A program made the position numbers and the translations under genes. From Megalonaias nervosa (taxonomy: Eukaryota; Mollusca; Bivalvia; Unionida; Unionidae): DNA of 64,000 nt. Shown here piece after piece: positions 12,240 to 22,266 of the stretch; within the stretch, counting starts at the first letter, position 1; each line of letters begins with the position of its first letter. The notes under the pieces are model-generated. The model saw only the letters and a list, made by a program, of their open reading frames with translations, was not told the DNA's origin and made no database searches. The stretch lies in the NCBI GenBank assembly GCA_016617855.1, contig JAECUM010033652.1:1-64000 (forward strand), given 5' to 3'.

Positions 12240-12660
12240 ACTAAGCAAACAGCGACACTGACCAAGACACACTTCAATCAATAAATAAATTATGTTATCT
12301 GAAGGTGTAATCTTCATGTTTCTATTTGAAGCTTAATTCAGAACGACTGAGTCATGCCCGATAAAATAACAGCGACACCAAGCGACACTTACATCAAGTA
12401 TTTATCATTTTATAGATAACTTGAGGGACTGCGCGCTATTGTTTGAATAATCAAACGACAGACGTTAGGTGAAGACTCACTCATAACTATGCACGACAAA
12501 ACAAAAACCGACACTGTGCAACAATATATCTTTAAACATTTGTAATCTGGTTAAAACAAAACTTAGAAACTGAATTTTATTATCTGAATAATAAAATGAC
12601 ATACTTATTGTTGAAGGCTTAGTCAAGATGAATGATTCATACAATATGAAGGTTCACTGG
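12240..12660 (+). repeat. Family C: about three diverged tandem units (130-150 bp)
   Basis: Units begin near GCGACACTGACC, GCGACACCAAGC and GACACTGTGCAAC and each carries a TTAT...ATCTGAA/ATAACTTGAGG block followed by a GAC(G/A)ACTGAGTCAT-like end. The reverse complement of 34150-34620 aligns to it, including TTGAGGGACT and AAACGACAGACGTTAGGTGA versus AAATGACAGATGTTTAGTTGA. Tandem cores of this size occur in bivalve pearl-type and Helitron-related elements; that link is inference. Confidence 0.5.
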
Positions 12661-13329
12661 AGTAAATGAACTAACTCATGTGTGATGCATTGTATACTAC
12701 TGCTTTTAAATCCTCGAATCAAACAGCGATGCGACTGTCACAATATTCAGATTTACATTTTTTTTATATCGATCTTAAAACAACCCTTTCAATATACACT
12801 AACCATTCATTTGCTTCAAATACTATATTTTTCCCAAGGAATTTAAATAGTTGCATGGGATCGTTGTGTATATATATATATCTGACAGCTAAGAACATCT
12901 TAAGGATTGTATGACTAGGAACACATTTAGGGTCATTTACTACAGATCAAAAAGACCTATGGTTAGCATCAAAAGTAAACAAACTATTATGAAAGGTGCG
13001 AGGGACAGTTAGATGCACATATTTAAAAATCATAAAAAATACAAGTGAGGTCGGAAAGGTCCATAGTTTGGGATGGCTATATTAAAACAAAGCGTAATAA
13101 TATTATTCACTTGACCTGAGAAGTATGGCAATTCATAGCAAAAGTAATTTATGCATCTCAACATACCATTTCTTTATATCAGTATTTTAACCCTGTGCCC
13201 ACAGTTCTGTTCAATCTATTGTTGGGCTTTATGCTCATGAGTGTGGTGTCAGGTCGTCATTGTTCAATTACATTATAAACAAACATTTCATTCATAAAAT
13301 ATGCCTTCAGTCTTCAGTCTTCGCTAAAA

Positions 13330-14310
13330 TTTAATCCCAACACTGCTTCCTGTTACAGATGCATCAGACGTAAAGCTACATCTGCAAGAAAGCCGCGCTT
13401 CTCGTCAGGATGCACATTACACAAACAATGGAACTGGTGTGTATGGATTGTCTCTGGAGCTATCGAAGGTGGTTATGAAAATATATTAGTGAAAACAGAC
13501 CACTTCGCTAGATATGCCCAGGCGTTTCTAGCTAGAAAGCTGACTACTAGAACAACATCAAGAGTTTTGTTTCACAATTGTTTTCTATTTTACGGTTTCC
13601 GAGCACGCCTTAATAGCGACCATGGTCGTACCTTTGAGTCAAACGTCATCAAGGAATTATATCCATACAACCCGATCCAGTGCCGTGCGCAACAGAATAT
13701 GCGAACAATTCAACTACACCTTTTTAAACACGTTTGGTAACAAGAGAATACAAAACAAGGCTAGAGAACATACGTAGCGCCGCTTGTACATGCGTTTCAC
13801 GAGACCAGTGAAGACAGTCTGTCATTTTCTCCATGGTACCTAATGTTTGCGAGACACCCTCCTTTAGCACTACATGCATTCCTGGGTATCCATCGATCTG
13901 ACCAGGGATTCAAAGATCAGTTATTATGTTCAAGACTTGAAGAACGTCTTGCTTTTGCCTACCAGGCGGCTACCAGAGAAGTAACAAAGACCGCAAATAT
14001 TAGGAAGTAGGGTCAACCACAGATACTCCAGACAAAATTTCTGAAATTAAAGATGAAGATTCCGAGGTCGAAGTGCCTTATTTTCCTGTATACAGCCATC
14101 GACAGAATCCAGTACTGCAACATCGAGATCACGTAATAGCACTCCAATCGCCAGCGAATTTGTGCCGAGCTATTTACGGAATCCATCCTACACTATTAAC
14201 TCTTCCTATTCAGTGTACAGTTGCGTCAGCTCAAGCGCAACCAACGCGACATCAAACTCTAAAGCAAACGCCGATCGTCCTGTAAGGCATCAACGTCATC
14301 ACGCATCGAT
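13330..14310 (+). pseudogene. Integrase relic of a second Ty3/gypsy element
   Basis: The zinc-finger cysteine pair survives in CYRCIRRK (from 13351). A core follows at 13489-13740 with TDHFARYAQAF and RARLNSDHGRTFES, which keeps the second catalytic aspartate. The expected first aspartate region reads VYGLSLELSK, so that D appears replaced by G. The catalytic glutamate block appears only after a frame change, as GICEQFNYTFLN. Then come TYVAPLVHAFHET, FSPWYLMFARHPPLALHAFLG and the trailing C-terminal region to about 14310. It differs from the element at 1-3152 in sequence and looks like a conventional gypsy pol end. Several frameshifts and stops make it nonfunctional. Confidence 0.75.
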
Positions 14311-14929
14311 GCCTGCAAGCGAATGGCTGTTATAGTTATCATGTACCCATAAAACGCTTTTATTGAGATTTCAGCAGGTGGTGTCATTCGTTTACTATTT
14401 AGCAGCTACTGTTGTCCTTCAAAGTCATTATTTTCAGGTTCTTCAACTTAAATGCCTAGACGGCATTTCCTGCAGAACTGGAGAGTAATACGGAATTTTA
14501 CCATATTGACTAGAATTCGAATCTTGTTGAAATTAATTTATACTTTTCATTGGAAAAATTTCCAGTTTATCGTTAAATGAAATTATGTTCTTTAATAATG
14601 TTTTCTTGAAGAAACAAAATGTACTTGTGCTTTGTTTTTAAAAAAAAAATTAATGTAACGTAACAGTCGTAAAGTCATTTAAGTCTTTGTTGTCTTAGTC
14701 GATAGCCGTAGATTCATTCATTCTTGAAGCAATTCGTTTATCCGTCCAATTATATTTCTAGAAATGCACAACTTGCATAAACGGTATTATCCTGGCTCAA
14801 ATCGCAAGTGCAAGCTTTAGCTGCACGGTTTCCTCTTTGCTGTCAACAAAAATGACTGTTCATCTTTTCTCTCACATTTTGCCATGAAAATATTTTCAGA
14901 TTGCTTCAGGTGTGCCACTTTTTTTCTTG
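14311..14929. other. No gene recognised
   Basis: Sequence after the integrase relic. It might contain its 3' untranslated region or LTR, but I see no matching second LTR to prove this. Confidence 0.4.
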
Positions 14930-15180
14930 TTGTTATTGTTGTTTTGGTTTTAACGCCATTATTCAGCGCAGGATAGGCTATACATGGTAGCCAGTATACC
15001 TGTTGGAGGAAGAACCCGGGAACGAACCAACGACACAAGGGAAGCTACTGACAACTTTCTCACATACCAACGTTAGCCGAGTTCGCGACTCGTACCCTTG
15101 CAGACAGAGGTGAAATGGCACTGATCGATAAAGGCGAGTGATTTAGACCACTCGGCCACCCGTGGAGCCTCGTCTTGCCT
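14930..15180 (-). repeat. tRNA-derived SINE
   Basis: Read on the - strand from 15180 it starts GGTGGCCGAGTGGTCTAAAT, a good A box with the Leu/Ser-tRNA look, and then GGGTACGAGTCGC, a degraded B box. The body continues to GGCTACCATGTATAGCC and ends with GGCGTTAAAACCAAAAC. The plus-strand mirror TTTTAACGCC is typical of invertebrate SINE tails. A related copy lies at 27690-27920. Confidence 0.65.
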
Positions 15181-15944
15181 AATATATATTTTATGATTCA
15201 CTCTTAAATTAACTTAATTCCTGTCTCTGTACTATCGTATTTTTGTACGTTATGTACGTCAGATAATATAACTCTGGAAAAATAAAGCCAAACCTTTATA
15301 TTACACATTCCAAATGACATATACATTCTCCTCTATAATTTTCTTTATTTAATTGTTTAAGCACCGTTGAAATACCGGTATACAACTTTTATTATGAAAC
15401 ATAGCTTTGTAAAGCAATTTGCTGCTTGCTGTCAACAACAAAGGACTGTTTGCACTTTCTCTCCCATTGTGCCATGAAGATGACACGTTTTCTTGCTTCT
15501 ACCGTTAAATAAAGTCATATAACCATAATAATAGTTTCCGTTTCCTTGGAACACCCGTTGCATGTTTATCCCGTGGAGAACGGAGTGGGTTGGTGGGGTG
15601 AAGGTCAGAAATAACCTCACGTTTTCTATTCTTTCTTATCTGATAACTGTCATCCAAATAAAGTAAAACATACATTGTTTCCTGTATAGACGTCAGTGAT
15701 TTGCCTTAAGATGTATAAACTACAAGGGTTTCGGTATCTTAATCCGGTCTCTGCATTAAGTAAAGGCACATGCGTCATGTCTAGTAGTAACCGGTTAACT
15801 GACCTATATATTGTCAGGTCATATGATAACTTGTGCGAACTTGTTTGCAGATACACTTATTTCTTCACGACTGCAGAGTGATAGCGTTACCTTATCAATT
15901 ATAAGAGGATGGGAAGAAAAAGGATGGGAAGAGCAGGATGCTTG

Positions 15945-16018
15945 TTCAGTGTGTGTGTGCATGTGTGCGTGCGTGTGTGTATCTGTGTGTGTACGTGTGT
16001 GTATGTGTGTGAGAGAGA
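15945..16018. repeat. Imperfect (TG)n microsatellite
   Basis: TG repeats interrupted by GC, AT and AC steps, ending in GAGAGAGA. Confidence 0.9.
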
Positions 16019-16271
16019 TAATATAATTTTGCATGGGCAGGAAGATATGCTAGATATTCTGGAATAATGCCACCTCCGTTCCGTGAGAAAAACGAAATCG
16101 ATGAGATTTTATCTATTGAGAGAGCGGAAACCGCACGGAGATATTTCCATGGAATCTATGGAAAAGCAGACATGATTTGTAAATGTTCGTTAGTGATGCG
16201 AGTTCATAAGTAACTATCAAAAGCAAATAATAATAAAAGTAGTTTCAAGTCTGTGGACAAACAACTTAATC

Positions 16272-16272
<1 letters not shown>

Positions 16273-16302
<30 letters not shown>
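16273..16302. repeat. (GA)n microsatellite
   Basis: About 15 GA units. Confidence 0.95.
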
Positions 16303-16304
<2 letters not shown>

Positions 16305-16357
16305 ACCATGACAACTAATTCATTGAAATTATATAGTAGCTTCTATGTTTAAGTGAT

Positions 16358-16640
16358 TCAAGTGGTAATATATGTCACTTGAGGGAAAGAAATTTCCCTT
16401 GGAGGACAAGGTGAATTTAACATGGAATGGCACTTGGGGGCCAAGGGGAATTTAATAATGGAAAGGGTACTTATACGACAAGGGGAATTTAACATGGGTA
16501 TGGCACGTAGGGGATAAGGAAAATGTAACCTGCTAAGGATATTTTGGAGGGGAAATTTAAGATCCGGATATTTCAGGGAAATATATGGCACCTGGGGACA
16601 AGGGATAATGTTAATATGTGGGGGACATTTGAGGGACAAA
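16358..16640. repeat. G-rich degenerate minisatellite
   Basis: A strongly strand-asymmetric purine-rich block built of variants of ACAAGGGGAATTTAACATGG and GGCACTTGGGGG, recurring roughly every 45-55 bp. The 93-codon open frame on the - strand is the translation of this repeat (Pro/Ser/Ile-rich) and is not taken as a gene. Confidence 0.7.
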
Positions 16641-18096
16641 GGGTCAAATGGGAATGGGAAATGGTAGAAGGGTCGATACTCTAGACTAGAGACGAGTGTT
16701 TTGTGAGAGAAATTAACGTGAGTTTACCTTGAGTTGCTGAAGACAATGATATATCCTATGTAAGAAATTTCCATGGGCAATTGTTCTCATTCATCAGTTT
16801 CATTAACGGATTGTATAATATTTATTGTCTACTGACTGCAGTAACATTTGCTTTATACCCACTCCCAAATTTAAGAGATCTCACTCTTATGTTTTTGCAG
16901 TACTCACCTTGAGCCTACAATGTTATAAAACTTCCCCAAAACTACAGCATGGAGAACAGCAAAACGCTTCGTGTTCAATCTGTACTATAAACGAGACTGA
17001 CTAAAACTAGGATATACATTGTTCCATTTTTATGAAAGCATATGTTGCTTTAGAGCGAGAGTATAAAATAGGGTGGGTCATACAAAGCAGAATAAGACTG
17101 GTCATACCCGACTTTTTTAAAACTCTGTGTCCTTGTTTGTTTGTATTTTCCATTTAAGAACGGAAGACCGAATTTCTAATTATTTTCCATTTTCGGTGAC
17201 ACACTGCAGTGCCAAAATAGTACAAAGCTAACATGCACAATCACAATTCAAGTCAAGATTATTTTTACCTATGGAAGAAAAGTCGACCTACATTTATTTC
17301 AAAAATGACAGGTGTTTGAAAACCTTAAATAACCAACGCAATATTTCTTGTGTGTACTGACCACATTTTTGGAGAGGCATCTTAAAATGGAAACAGATGT
17401 CAGTGAGAGGTTATTTTATTAATAATTTATAAATTGTGAAACGGGGGGGGGGAGGGAGATGGAGAGAGATAGTATTGTTTTCCTCCTTTTAAAAATATCA
17501 CGGCACTTATGTTTTTATGGCATAATTTCCTTAAGAAGTTTCAAAAACAGACATCCCACTTAGAAAATCACATCCATAGGTAAAATCCATTTTTGTCGGT
17601 AAAATAGCACAAGAGTAAGCTGAAAACATAGTCGATTCAAATCATACTTTCGAAAATGTCGAGGTAAAGTTCTCGCAAAATATTATATCCAAATTTTCCT
17701 TGATGTATTTTTTGAAATAAGAATGAAACTGTTTTCTTTGGTCACAAATTGTACGATTGTTCTTGGGCTAGTTTTTGTTTTGGTAAGGTGCCCAGTAGTT
17801 AGGCTCAGTAAAACACGTGAATAGCAATTGTGGTTGATTCAAAGCGAGCGCGGTAAGAAAATATTTGTAGCCAATGAAAATGCTTATAATAAGTGACACA
17901 TTATTTAGTTCTAAGGCAGTGTGGCAAAATAATAAGTTATGCTCATGCAGGGCAGACAAACTAGATTGTGAATTTTAAATCCTATGTTGTGCACTGTACC
18001 ATTTTTCTCGCCAAACGAAATACTAAGCTGTTACATTATGGTTCGCAGTTTGAAACGGACAACTTTCTTACTTAAACATTATGGCATACACGCACT

Positions 18097-18141
<45 letters not shown>

Positions 18142-18469
18142 GAAGATTTCTGATAAAGTCGTAAATGTGCTTTGTTTGGGAAATGGCAAGGATCGGATAA
18201 AGTTTTTTCTCGTGACACATGGAAAGCGGAGAGCCTGTGCAAGTTTGACAACTAAAGCCACATAGCTTTCTATTGTCGCATAGACATTTCGACTTAGAAC
18301 ATATTAAGTACAGCAAGTCATTACCACAATATACACACAAATTCCAAATGATGGTGAGGGGTGTTAAGGTTAAGTTGAAAACGTACAAAACCAACGACAC
18401 AAATACACAATGACAGTTTTTGGCATAAGTGAAAGATAATTTTTCGAGGCATGTGTGGGAGACCTTAAA
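16641..18469. other. No gene recognised; (GA)n at 18100-18140
   Basis: AT-rich intergenic DNA with a short poly-G tract at about 17443-17452 and a 20-unit (GA)n at 18100-18140. Frames through the GA tract (Arg-Glu or Ser-Leu repeats) are artefacts. Confidence 0.6.
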
Positions 18470-18960
18470 AAGGCCTTCGGGGATTCCTTTTTATCTCCTT
18501 GACCTCCAGTTCTTCCACCATCTCCACAGTTTGTTCAGGAATTTGACTTACTTCTTTCCATCCTCAAGCATCCAGTCTGGATGCCCCATCGTCCTTAACA
18601 TTTCCTAGACGTTGAACCAGTTACTTTACAAACGTTCGAATTCCCTTTCATTCTTTTTCATGCTTTCTTCTTCTTTATTCTCTTTGGCTCGTTAACCTTA
18701 ATCATTTTCTTTCTCTATCTCTACTTTAATAAGACAATTGCTCTTTGTACAGCCAAATAAGGCACTTCGACCTCGGAATCTTCATTTTCAACCGGCTGAC
18801 AGAATACCACTGAGTCTTGACTTGCTCCAGCAGTTGCTCTAAGTCGACCATAACATCTGCTACTTCTTGTAACTTTCAATCCTACTAAGTTCACTTGCTA
18901 TCATTCTTCTTTCATTGACGATGAATGGTACGAAGCACGGAATTGAAGTAAAACATCCCT
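18470..18960 (-). repeat. Gypsy-related fragment sharing a 31-bp block with 14050-14083
   Basis: On the - strand near 18787-18756 it contains ATGAAGATTCCGAGGTCGAA and continues GTGCCTTATTT, exactly as at 14052-14083 on the + strand. In the 14-kb copy this lies downstream of the integrase core and encodes EDSEVEVPY. The remaining sequence is lysine/glutamate-rich in several frames with stops. I read it as a broken piece of the same or a sister LTR element; its exact origin is unresolved. Confidence 0.5.
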
Positions 18961-19149
18961 TACACAAATACACATCACATCCAAAGAGATTGTATCATGC
19001 GGATCTGAAAGAAACTCTCTCGACAGTTTACAGACGTACTATTCTCCATACCAGCACACATTAGCGAAGGAAACGTTTTGTGAGGAAAGACAAAGACATA
19101 CACGAACAAACACATACATACATATACCAAATATACCAAATACACACGA

Positions 19150-19316
19150 TCAGGCAAGCAAGTTTGTAAGTGTAAATAGCCACACCACTAAAGGCAAAGA
19201 CAAACACTAAAAGCACATACATACACCATATTTTGGCAAAATGATTAGCCACTTTTCTTGAGATCTGTTTGCCTCTGAAAGAAACCATTGCTTTTGCAGG
19301 GGAAGTTAGTTTTCGG

Positions 19317-19353
<37 letters not shown>

Positions 19354-19754
19354 CACACACACACTGTCTGCTCCAATCATTTTCCCTGGAAATAGTGAAG
19401 ATGAAGAGTGACAAAGCTGGTTGATTCTTCTGTTTGAGGAATTGTAAAAATTGTGACCATCGTACGAACACGCTGTACTTGCGGATGCTGCTGTGGTCGT
19501 TGCAGCTACGGCTGCTGCTGACTCAGCTTCAGCTCCCATTCCTCGGTCTTTGGTATAATGAACGGGTTTTGGTGTTGGTGTCCTCTAAAGGTTTCAAAGG
19601 ACAAGTTGGGCTCATCAGATGGATTATGTACTTTTTATTTTCCTCTTCATTCATTCGCCTTCTCTCTTAGCGTTTCAATAGATTGTGTGTCCAGGAAGCG
19701 ACGAGTATGCTCTTGGTACACCTGAAGTTCCATCAACGCTTCCACTTTGCTCAT
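19150..19754 (-). pseudogene. Gag-like relic of a Ty3/gypsy element
   Basis: An ATG at 19754 opens a 35-codon frame (MSKVEALMELQVYQEHTRRF) ending in TGA, which resembles the Gln/Glu-rich start of many gypsy gags. After an alanine/threonine-rich stretch near 19540-19480, one frame gives VRKLTSPAKAMVSF and VANHFAK, which resembles the capsid-region signature L.SPAKP..F......HF. A (CA)n array at 19321-19364 is inserted in the middle. The candidate LTR at 19793-20302 lies directly upstream on this strand, as expected for gag. The match is weak and by eye. Confidence 0.4.
19321..19364. repeat. (CA)n microsatellite
   Basis: About 15 CA units, an interrupting T, then six more. Confidence 0.95.
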
Positions 19755-19792
19755 TTTTAGCGTGTTAAAGCTTCAGCAATAGGTAGCCAGAC

Positions 19793-20302
19793 TGACAGAC
19801 ATATCTTAAGTTAACGTCGTTTTCGTCCATTCTTAATTTAATACTCGGGACGGAAGGAGAGCATCGTTTCCATGCGCATTTATGCATATGCTGCATGCTA
19901 AGTAATTAAAAATTGTGTGTCCTTAGTGTTAATTAATTTTCCGAAGGGTGGAAGTTAATCAGCCTGACTGGCTCCCCTATTCGGTGTGCACCGCATGCTC
20001 ATTCGGGGATTAAAAATTAATTAAAATTAGTCGTCAGTGTGTGAGGAATGACCAACCACCTGACGACACCCAGTCCAGCGTGTTTAAATGCACGGGTCTT
20101 GGGCTTTTCGTTGCGTGTGTGGCACACTGGCGGAACTATCATGTTTGGGCGAGGATAAGAGAACCGGCCTTTGAGCCCCGACTTGACCCCCGAGCGCGTG
20201 CTGAAACTTTTCATAAACGTCAAGGACGTAGTATTATGTCAATGTCTGCCCAGTTATACCTAATTCTGGCGTTCCTTAACAACAAGTAGTGCGTACACTA
20301 CA
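19793..20302 (-). repeat. Candidate LTR with primer-binding-like junction
   Basis: On the - strand it begins TGTAGTGTACGCACTAC (a perfect palindrome within) and ends GTCTGTCA at 19793, so it is bounded by TG and CA. Two bases later comes TGGCTACC, which looks like a tRNA primer-binding site start, and the gag-like ATG follows at 19754. A second copy of the end-plus-TGGCTAC junction lies at 21150-21215. No full second LTR was found, so this stays tentative. Confidence 0.4.
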
Positions 20303-20720
20303 TAATTAATTAGTCCAATTTAATGGGTTTCAAGTTTCCTTTAATTCCTTAAATTAAAATTTGAATTTTGGGTGCAGAGCGTACCTAAATTACCAAAAGA
20401 TAACCAATTCAGAGTGAAAATCACTGATTTAAATTTACTGTCGCGCCTTTCTTCTCAATAAGGATATAGATCCAATTCATATCGTGGCAAAGTCTTATCA
20501 AAAGGGATTTTCAAATAAGCAGAGAAGAAAACCCCTCTCATTCGGCAACTTTGATTTGTCATTCTTACTCACCGTCTTCTCATACTGAGTATACTGGCAG
20601 GCTGGTCTTCCTCCGACGTTGATATCCGTAGGCATAATTTGCATGGCATGCTAATAGCTGGTGTCCCTGCCAATATTTTTCTGATGACGGCCTCTTGTCT
20701 ACGGAATGGTTCCTTTCCGC
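20303..20720. other. No gene recognised
   Basis: AT-rich spacer between the candidate LTR and the 118-codon frame. No motif seen. Confidence 0.5.
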
Positions 20721-21077
20721 TTAACTTTGGTTGGTTTCCTCACTAATTATTTCTCCATGCAACGCATCTTCAAAGTTCCTAGGAAACAAGAACTGGTTCT
20801 TCTTCCACATTTTCCTAGTGGATTCCTTTTCATATGAAAATTGCAGCCTTCCATCCATGTCTGGCGGGTATATTCTATCTGGTCTTTTACTACTGGCCTT
20901 GTGCATTGTTATTTCTCGTATAATGACGTAGCCCTCTCGTCGAAACTTCAGATTGGAGAGGGGTGTTCGTTTGTTCCATGCAGCAAACTGCGACACATTT
21001 ACAGCCACGCCCCATCTTTTGGATGGTTGGCCGTTAGCTATACGTGGCAACAGGTGAACTCCACATTTCACCTCCAT
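20721..21077 (-). CDS. Unidentified 118-codon open frame
   Basis: Not recognised. It is an uninterrupted frame starting MEVKCGVHLLPRIANG, basic (many Lys and Arg) with aromatic and Trp residues spread through it, and less AT-rich than its surroundings. This looks like protein-coding composition, not chance. It has no signal peptide or membrane segment. Upstream on the same strand is an LTR-end-like junction (21150-21215) and downstream the candidate LTR, so it may be part of a retroelement internal region or a captured exon. No function is proposed. Confidence 0.3.
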   Translation of the reverse strand: MEVKCGVHLLPRIANGQPSKRWGVAVNVSQFAAWNKRTPLSNLKFRREGYVIIREITMHKASSKRPDRIYPPDMDGRLQFSYEKESTRKMWKKNQFLFPRNFEDALHGEIISEETNQS

Positions 21078-21149
21078 CCCTCATCATACAGCAGAGCGCT
21101 CAGGTCCTGTTAGTTCGACGTCCAGTTGCTGAATGAATGGAATGAAATG

Positions 21150-21215
21150 ATATGTAGCCAGACTGAGACAGACAGATACATCTTAGATTAACGTTGTGTT
21201 CCGCACATTGCTTTT
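21150..21215 (-). repeat. Second copy of LTR-end/TGGCTAC junction
   Basis: On the - strand ACGTTAATCTAAGATGTATC, then TGTCTGTCTCAGTCTGGCTAC, closely similar to 19825-19780 (ACGTTAACTTAAGATATGTC, then TGTCAGTCTGGCTAC). Same orientation, 1.37 kb apart. Confidence 0.5.
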
Positions 21216-21229
21216 TAAAACCAACATAG

Positions 21230-21816
21230 TTATTGACAAAAAGAAACTTCTCAACAAATTTTAAACTAGAACATATTTACAAGGTTTACAAAGTTGTGGA
21301 GTCGCATTAGACTTCCACTGGTCTCTGGCATTTGCCATTGATTCACACTACGTTTCCTAGCTAAAGATAAAAGATAACCATAATGTTCGCAAAACCATCT
21401 TTCCACTTTATCATCCTTTCTAGATTGTTCACGATCAAAAGAAGTCACTAAAAGTTCTAAGGGATATTCTAGACTGCGTTGATGAAGAACATTTACACAA
21501 TGTTGTGCACACACCATGTAATATGTTCCTTGTAATTGCAGATTATTGAATCTATTCGATACAGCATTTCTTCTCATAATGACGTTTTTCAACGGTAGTG
21601 ATCCATAAAATAGAAATAGTCCACATTGTGATCGATGGGAAAGTAGACGGCGACCCAGTTTGCTTCTGCTTCATGACTGTTGTCGGTAGTGATGAGAAAG
21701 GCTTGAATGTCTTTATGTTTTAAATGATGAATTTCATCTTTAGCACGCACCACAGAATTCCATGAAGCCGTGTACGAACTGTCCTTCAGAAGGTAATGAG
21801 GTTCCCATGCATTCAT
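21230..21816 (-). pseudogene. Polinton/Maverick adenain-like cysteine protease relic
   Basis: In Polintons this protease is thought to mature virion proteins. Two adjoining frames (21816-21589 and 21592-21266) give one domain split by a frameshift near 21590. Seen in order: AFLITTDNSHEAEANWVAVYF, where the catalytic His expected before Trp is Asn; VDYFYFMDHY at the place of the usual FDSYG; then NNLQLQGTYYMVCAQHC, with the oxyanion Gln and the catalytic Cys region; and SFDREQSRKDDKVERWF, the typical C-terminal helix. It lies downstream of the capsid gene on the same strand, a usual neighbour in Polintons. The lost His and the frameshift mean it is inactive. Confidence 0.7.
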
Positions 21817-22266
21817 TTAGTTCACAAGTAATAATCGTGTGACCACTCCTAGTCCCCGTACCCTGTTTGAAGAACGTTTGGATGCATTGGACTTCCAGAC
21901 AACTCAGCAGAATGTAGGAATCTGTATGGAATTCTTTATACCACTTTTTAAACACGTTCTCTTCAAAGACTAGATTCCACGCTGCATCCACATCTTTCCA
22001 ACTTTTCTTCTTGACTCTTCATTTTACATTTCAAATATTCACTTCATGCTAATTTTAGTCGTCAATGATGATACCTCAAATTGTTTTTGCCAGGTCCCTA
22101 ACAAAACAGGGAACTAAAACTTCATCTTGTTTATGATGCCAAATCGGCATCATGACTGTCTCTATGTCTTTCTAATCTGTAGTTAGTTTTTCTTTTTCTT
22201 TTAATTCTGACTCCAAGACATCTTCGTCACCCATCTTCAGTGATTCTTCGTATCCAATCGCTGTTT
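21817..22266 (-). other. Spacer between protease and capsid relics
   Basis: An 83-codon frame at 21991-21740 overlaps the protease start in another frame and may hold part of its N-terminus. I recognise nothing else between 22000 and 22266. Confidence 0.35.
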
